DNA of 64,000 nt, taken from contig NZ_SJSN01000005.1 of NCBI RefSeq assembly GCF_004331675.1, positions 62,001 to 126,000 of the forward strand, in the 5' to 3' direction. Of this stretch, positions 61,735-64,000 are shown piece by piece. The first letter of the stretch is position 1; each line of letters opens with the position of its first letter. Source of the stretch: Pedobacter frigidisoli. Its GTDB lineage: Bacteria; Bacteroidota; Bacteroidia; Sphingobacteriales; Sphingobacteriaceae. The notes under the pieces were generated by a model that was not told where the DNA came from, did not search any database, and saw only the letters and a program-made list of their open reading frames with translations. A program made the position numbers and the translations under genes.

Positions 61735-62439
61735 TTAAAACCTAGTATATACAGCTAATTGAATGATGCTATTATTGGTATGGTTTGATAAATTTTTAAC
61801 AGCTTGATTCATGTAACCTGCCTCAATATCTAACTTTTTCGAAAAACGGTACCCTAAGGCCAAATAGGCTCTATTTTGGTCGAAAACACTGTTATTAATC
61901 TTATCCTTATTTTGGAAGTTTAAGAAAACCTCGTTTTGTAAAGCCACGAAAGCGCCATTGGTAAATGTTGGCTGAGCTTTTTGCAAGGGCTGAATCAACC
62001 TAAAAAAGTAACGGAAACGCTGAGAAAATACTTCTTCATTAGGTCGCTCAATAAATCTTTGTTCAACCCTAAAACGATGACTTGCAAAAATTGATTTTAA
62101 TTTATGTGTATAAATATATTGTTCGAAAATTCGGTGCTCGTTAAATAAATTTTTACTTGTGCCAATCAACCTCAAATCTGTAGTTTGCCACAAATATCCT
62201 AGTGCCACATTATGTTTATCATTGATAAAATATTGTAGTGCCGGGCGAATTAAGGTATTCCTAACATATCCCCAATCATCGGCAGAACGGATTTGAGCAT
62301 CGAACTGCAAGCCCCATTTTTTATTAAACTTAGTGTTGTTTAAAAAAAAGAACCAGCCAGAATTTTGATATTGCGTTTGTGCAGAAAGCTTTCCTAATGC
62401 CATGAATGAAATCATAGCCAGTAATAATATTTTTCTCAT
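61735..62439 (-). CDS. DUF2490 domain outer membrane protein
   Basis: The 234-residue protein has the signal MRKILLLAMISFMALGKLSAQ. The barrel-like sequence matches DUF2490: SGWFFFLNNTKFNKKWGLQF, PALQYFINDKHNVALGYLWQ, HRIFEQYIYTHKLKSIFASH, RFRVEQRFIER and a final YTRF. The role is unknown; proteins of this type are small outer membrane barrels. It lies 85 bp upstream of the beta-barrel gene at 60759, on the same strand. Confidence 0.85.
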   Translation of the reverse strand: MRKILLLAMISFMALGKLSAQTQYQNSGWFFFLNNTKFNKKWGLQFDAQIRSADDWGYVRNTLIRPALQYFINDKHNVALGYLWQTTDLRLIGTSKNLFNEHRIFEQYIYTHKLKSIFASHRFRVEQRFIERPNEEVFSQRFRYFFRLIQPLQKAQPTFTNGAFVALQNEVFLNFQNKDKINNSVFDQNRAYLALGYRFSKKLDIEAGYMNQAVKNLSNHTNNSIIQLAVYTRF

Positions 62440-62585
62440 AAAAAGATAATCCGGTTTATCTGTTGTGCCGCTAAATTAGCAGAAAATTATTAATGTAGAA
62501 TACTAAAGTTTGGATTCGGGTCTTTCACATGGATAAGTCTTGAACTATGCAACCTTAAATAGTTGTAATATTTTAGCCACTTAAA

Positions 62586-62640
62586 CGGGATAGTAGCGGC
62601 AGCCTCCGATTTTTCTATCGGAGCTATAGCGTATAGCCCG
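62586..62640 (+). repeat. Dispersed hairpin repeat, family member
   Basis: GGGATAGTAGCGGCAGCC leads into the perfect 7-bp stem CTCCGAT/ATCGGAG with loop TTTTCT, then CTATAGCGTATAGCCCG. A further CCGCTACT complementary to the AGTAGCGG flank lies ~90 bp downstream. It occupies the gap 62440-62823, in which I see no gene. Confidence 0.55.
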
Positions 62641-62823
62641 AAGAAATAAGCATAAAACTTACTGCAACTGCTTTTCTAATAAAACCCCTATCCGCTACTA
62701 AAACTGCTTTATTAAAATTTCATTTAGCGTTAAGGAATTAAAAATTTATCTTCGTTAAAGATTTGGCCTCAACATTACAATAAAAGCCAATTTCTATATT
62801 ACAAAACGTAAAATAAGAACAAA

Positions 62824-64000
62824 ATGATTATTGAACCGAGAATGAGGGGCTTTATCTGTTTAACGGCACATCCAGATGGTTGCGCTCAAAACGTGATGAA
62901 CCAAATTGAATATGTAAAATCTAAAGGTGCTATTAATGGCCCTAAAAAAGTTTTGGTAATTGGTGCCTCTACAGGCTTCGGCTTGGCATCGCGAATTGCC
63001 GCAGCTTATGGTTCTGATGCAGCTACAATTGGTGTATTTTTCGAGAAAGCACCATCAGCAGGCAAAACAGCCTCTCCGGGTTGGTACAACAGTGCGGCTT
63101 TTGAAAAGGAAGCGCATGCGGCAGGTTTATATGCTAAGAGTATTAACGGCGATGCTTTTTCGAAAGAAATTAAGGAGCGTACTTTAGCAACCATTAAAGC
63201 TGATTTGGGTCAGGTAGATTTAGTGATTTACAGTTTGGCTTCTCCAGTAAGAAAACACCCTGATACGGAGGTTTTACACCGCTCTACTCTGAAACCAATT
63301 GGCGGAACTTACACCAATAAAACGGTTGATTTTCATACCGGAACTGTCTCGGAAATTTCTATTGAACCAGCAACTGAAGAGGATATCGAAAATACAGTGG
63401 CTGTTATGGGTGGCGAAGATTGGGCAATGTGGATTGATGCTTTAAAGGCAGAAAACCTATTGGCTGATGGCGCTACAACAGTTGCTTATTCATATATAGG
63501 CCCATCTTTAACTGAAGCCGTTTACCGTAAAGGAACCATCGGCAGAGCCAAAGATGATTTAGAAGCAACGGCTTTCAAAATCAGCGATAAATTGAAAGAT
63601 ATTAATGGCAAAGCTTACGTTTCTGTAAACAAAGCATTGGTTACACAGGCAAGTTCAGCGATTCCGGTAATTCCATTATACATTTCTTTATTATACAAAA
63701 TAATGAAAGCGGAAGGTATTCATGAAGGTACGATTGAGCAAATCCAACGTTTATATGCAGAAAGATTATATACTGGCAGTGCTGTCCAAGTGGATGAGCA
63801 AGGCAGAATCAGAATCGACGATTGGGAAATGCGTGAAGATGTACAAGCTAAGGTTGCACAACTTTGGAAAGAAGCCACAACTGAAACCTTACCTGCAATT
63901 GGTGATTTAGCTGGTTACCGCTCAGATTTCTTAAGCTTATTTGGTTTCGAAATTGATAAGGTAGATTACCAGAAAGATGCGAATGAATTGGTGGAAATTG
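62824..64000 (+). CDS. fabV: Trans-2-enoyl-ACP/CoA reductase FabV, 3' end outside window
   Basis: The frame is open from ATG 62824 to the window edge (392 codons, nearly complete). It begins MIIEPRMRGFICLTAHPDGC, typical of FabV, followed by the Rossmann motif VLVIGASTGFGLASRIAAAY. The active-site pair Tyr234...Lys243 fits the FabV Y-x8-K signature (YRKGTIGRAK). FabV catalyses the last, NADH-dependent step of the fatty acid elongation cycle and is naturally insensitive to triclosan. It is monocistronic as far as visible; no strong promoter box is seen upstream. Confidence 0.95.
   Translation, partial: MIIEPRMRGFICLTAHPDGCAQNVMNQIEYVKSKGAINGPKKVLVIGASTGFGLASRIAAAYGSDAATIGVFFEKAPSAGKTASPGWYNSAAFEKEAHAAGLYAKSINGDAFSKEIKERTLATIKADLGQVDLVIYSLASPVRKHPDTEVLHRSTLKPIGGTYTNKTVDFHTGTVSEISIEPATEEDIENTVAVMGGEDWAMWIDALKAENLLADGATTVAYSYIGPSLTEAVYRKGTIGRAKDDLEATAFKISDKLKDINGKAYVSVNKALVTQASSAIPVIPLYISLLYKIMKAEGIHEGTIEQIQRLYAERLYTGSAVQVDEQGRIRIDDWEMREDVQAKVAQLWKEATTETLPAIGDLAGYRSDFLSLFGFEIDKVDYQKDANELVEI

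Overview
The window looks like chromosomal DNA of a Bacteroidetes bacterium, most likely Sphingobacteriaceae (Pedobacter-like). The evidence is: paired SusC/SusD genes; many lipoproteins whose signal peptide ends in Cys-Lys-Lys or similar; upstream TAnnTTTG-type promoter boxes; no strong Shine-Dalgarno sequences; AT-rich DNA; and a flexirubin-free carotenoid set (lycopene cyclase, CrtI, CrtZ).

Bases 1-18300 hold one long minus-strand operon that runs out of the window at its 3' end. In transcription order it encodes a 25-codon leader ORF, a SusC/SusD pair, a fasciclin+discoidin lipoprotein, a DUF5007-like lipoprotein, a second SusC/SusD pair, a fasciclin lipoprotein, an IPT+delta-60-repeat lipoprotein, a phosphatase/phosphodiesterase-fold+LamG lipoprotein, a DUF1735+PA14 lipoprotein and a PKD+discoidin lipoprotein. 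No glycoside hydrolase, polysaccharide lyase or dedicated regulator gene is present. The ~500 bp leader region holds a candidate promoter and two CG-centred palindromes 220 bp apart.

Bases 18300-25450 hold housekeeping and single genes: a SulP transporter, a GNAT acetyltransferase, a DUF4256 protein, an esterase/depolymerase, a P1-family peptidase, two identical tRNA-Asn genes, a PfkB kinase and a small cytochrome-b5-like protein. Bases 25700-33300 form a carotenoid region (lycopene cyclase, crtI, an ECF sigma factor, crtZ) with murB and a TlpA-like thioredoxin mixed in. A strong promoter-to-terminator unit without an ORF just after crtI suggests a small RNA. No phytoene synthase gene is present here.

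Bases 33374-39780 are a TetR-controlled tripartite RND efflux operon. Bases 40000-48700 carry an M14-like secreted protein, an MFS transporter, a choice-of-anchor-I lipoprotein, lpdA, a HAD phosphatase, a phytase-like esterase and a Gly/Pro/Tyr-rich DUF6515-type protein. Bases 48800-56500 carry two tandem CocE-type hydrolases, an M1 aminopeptidase, an AI-2E/PerM-type membrane protein broken by two frameshifts, and a head-GIN adhesin-like protein. Bases 56500-64000 carry a DinB-like protein, a possibly acquired DUF6228/DUF1871-like gene, a secreted archaemetzincin, an NmrA reductase with an AraC regulator, two outer-membrane-type proteins and the start of fabV.

Intergenic DNA carries several families of imperfect hairpin repeats. 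One of them has at least five recognisable members with a conserved loop. There is also a perfect 28-bp inverted repeat immediately upstream of the aminopeptidase gene.
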